This document shows, piece after piece, positions 62,471 to 64,000 of a stretch of DNA of 64,000 bases (its first letter is position 1; every line of letters starts with the position of its first letter). The position numbers and the translations under genes are program-made. The stretch spans positions 13,987,501 through 14,051,500 of the forward strand of contig NC_090785.1 in assembly GCF_040054535.1 (NCBI RefSeq), written 5' to 3'. Below the pieces are notes generated by a model. The model was not told the origin of the DNA. It searched no databases and saw only the letters and a list, made by a program, of their open reading frames with translations. Origin of the DNA: Antennarius striatus (lineage: Eukaryota; Chordata; Actinopteri; Lophiiformes; Antennariidae).

Positions 62471-63325
62471 TTTGTTGTCATGTTGTAAAATGTAGTATAG
62501 GTCAGGACATCATTACCGTGTGGACACACATGGAGAAATTACTTAATAGCTGCTTGTGTGTATTTTTGCCTGTTATACCTCCTTGACATGTGGACCCATT
62601 ACATTAAAGTACTTTTTCAGTTTAGTCTTCTACATGTTTTTTCCCCCTATAATTCTGAAAGCATTAAATCCAAAAACTGCATTCAAAACTGGTGTTCACA
62701 TATTTTACATTAGTTTAAACAATTCTAATTATTGACAAGTATCCAGTGTTGCAGCAATGAAAGTTTAGATTGTAGCTTTTTAAGAACTACTGTTAAAAGC
62801 ACAAGCAAGGACTAAGTCTTGTATAAAAGGAGAAAAAAAATGCCCCCAATCTTAGATCGGTAGATACTTGATTTATCCCGAAAGAATTGCAATTTGGTGC
62901 TTCAAAACAGTTGTAAGAAACTTTGTTGTGAATGACTGAAGTTTATTGCCATTGCACATAAAATCATGGTTCCATGGACAATGAGATGAGGACTATACCT
63001 CTAGGTGCATTTGTAACAAGTGCATTTTTCTTGTGTTGTTATAAGCTATGTGTAATTTTAATGATTAAGTGTGAACCACAGGACATCCTGAGCAGGAGAA
63101 CGTTGTGTACTGGAGTCTGCACACAGAGGACTGACTCATCAATACAAGACTTAGTGCAGCTCAAGAAAAATGTGACGCTGATAATCCAGCTCAAGCTGGT
63201 CCAACAAAATATTAGTGTGCAACATCTTTTGGTCCGTGTCTTGCTATGAAATTGTCTGTTAATGTGATTAGGCACTTTATAGAGAGAAGCTGATTGATTA
63301 CGTCATACCCCGGTGTATTGTAATT
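62471..63325. other. Intergenic stretch downstream of ogt
   Basis: No supported exon. A short LINE-type tail fragment lies at 62853-62910. The open frames at 62974-63275 on both strands have no family resemblance. Confidence 0.55.
62853..62910. repeat. LINE-type tail fragment
   Basis: GATACTTGATTTATCCCGAA resembles the tail at 40570-40605. Confidence 0.55.
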
Positions 63326-64000
63326 GTTTTTGTGTGTTCGTCCGTGTGTTAGTCCACCAAATATCTTCGTAACCGTTGCAGATAGAAAGATGAAACAAAA
63401 AGCACATTACTCGGGTGGCAAAGGGGATGAAAATGAGATGATGACCTTGAGAAAACTACGTCAAGGTCAAATTTCAACTTCCGTACATCTTTTTGCACAT
63501 ATCTCAGGAACCGGATAGCTAGTGCTTCTATCTATGGTCTTTTTTCATGTGTGCATACCAACTACCTAACTAATTTGTTGCAGAAAACACTGAAAGTACA
63601 AGAGTTATTAAACCACGTGCACATTCTACTATTAATAGACAGTCTCTTAAGTTTTCCCAAGGTCAAGATCATCTTATCGTGTTTGATTCCTTGACCTCTG
63701 ATTATTTTCAAAGTTTTTATTGTCCGTCTCCAGAATGCTTCACCTTAAAAGATACAAAATGGTAAGTTGACATTGACCTATGAAAATGAGACGATGACCT
63801 TGAGAAAACTAGGTCAAGGTCAAATTTTGATTTTTGTAAATTTTTTGCACGTATCTCAGGAACTGGATAAGAGAAAGACGAAACAAAAGGCGTTATATTC
63901 AGGGTGGCAAGAGGATGAAAATTGGATCAAGACCTTCACCTTGAAAAACTAGGTCAAGGTCAAATTTTCACTTTCATACCTTTTCAGGTACACATCTCGG
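63326..64000. repeat. Degenerate tandem repeat, open at the window end
   Basis: At least three diverged units share GATGACCTTGAGAAAACTA, then GTCAAGGTCAAATTT, then TTTTTGCAC.TATCTCAGGAAC and a GAAACAAAA word (units near 63430, 63780 and 63920; spacing irregular). It runs off the window. Short frames reading LEKLGQGQI-like peptides are by-products. Confidence 0.8.

Overview
The window is vertebrate DNA and almost certainly from a teleost fish. It holds three spliced, vertebrate-type protein genes in AT-rich DNA with very many long di- and tetranucleotide microsatellites. It also holds fish-type interspersed repeats: TA-flanked MITEs with Tc1/mariner-like ends, tRNA-headed SINE-like copies and LINE-type tails. 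No bacterial or organellar features were seen. The species cannot be read from the sequence.

Layout. 1-14,080 is intergenic, with microsatellites, one SINE copy, one truncated MITE and several stretches that look like conserved non-coding DNA. 14,080-17,742 (minus) is a rhog gene: a single-exon 191-aa coding region, a probable 5' leader exon 600 bp upstream and a probable long 3' UTR of about 2.3 kb. 17,811-20,644 is repeat-rich spacer. 20,995-30,945 (minus) is a formin gene of the FHDC1/INF1 type: 11 coding exons, 1,096 aa, with the whole C-terminal tail in one 1.9-kb exon. 31,110-48,880 is a gene-poor stretch of about 18 kb. 48,880-62,460 (plus) is a complete ogt gene: 22 coding exons, 1,046 aa, all splice sites GT-AG. 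62,460-64,000 is intergenic and ends in a degenerate tandem repeat that runs off the window.

The three genes do not form a pathway. RhoG and the formin both act on the cytoskeleton and are neighbours on the same strand. OGT modifies nuclear and cytosolic proteins with O-GlcNAc.

Most interesting signals: (i) a 32-nt cryptic exon in ogt intron 4, with a strong pyrimidine tract, a GTGAGT donor and a 7-bp GC hairpin just behind it; its inclusion would shift the frame and give a stop at once in exon 5, as expected of a poison or decoy exon; (ii) an upstream ORF in the rhog leader that would overlap the RhoG start codon; (iii) paired inverted TCAAGGTCA sites (NR5A/ERR type) in the terminal tandem repeat; (iv) two SxIP-like motifs at the C-terminus of the formin; (v) CTCF-like motifs in convergent orientation around the formin gene and the gene-poor region. 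I did not find a plainly novel multi-gene system.
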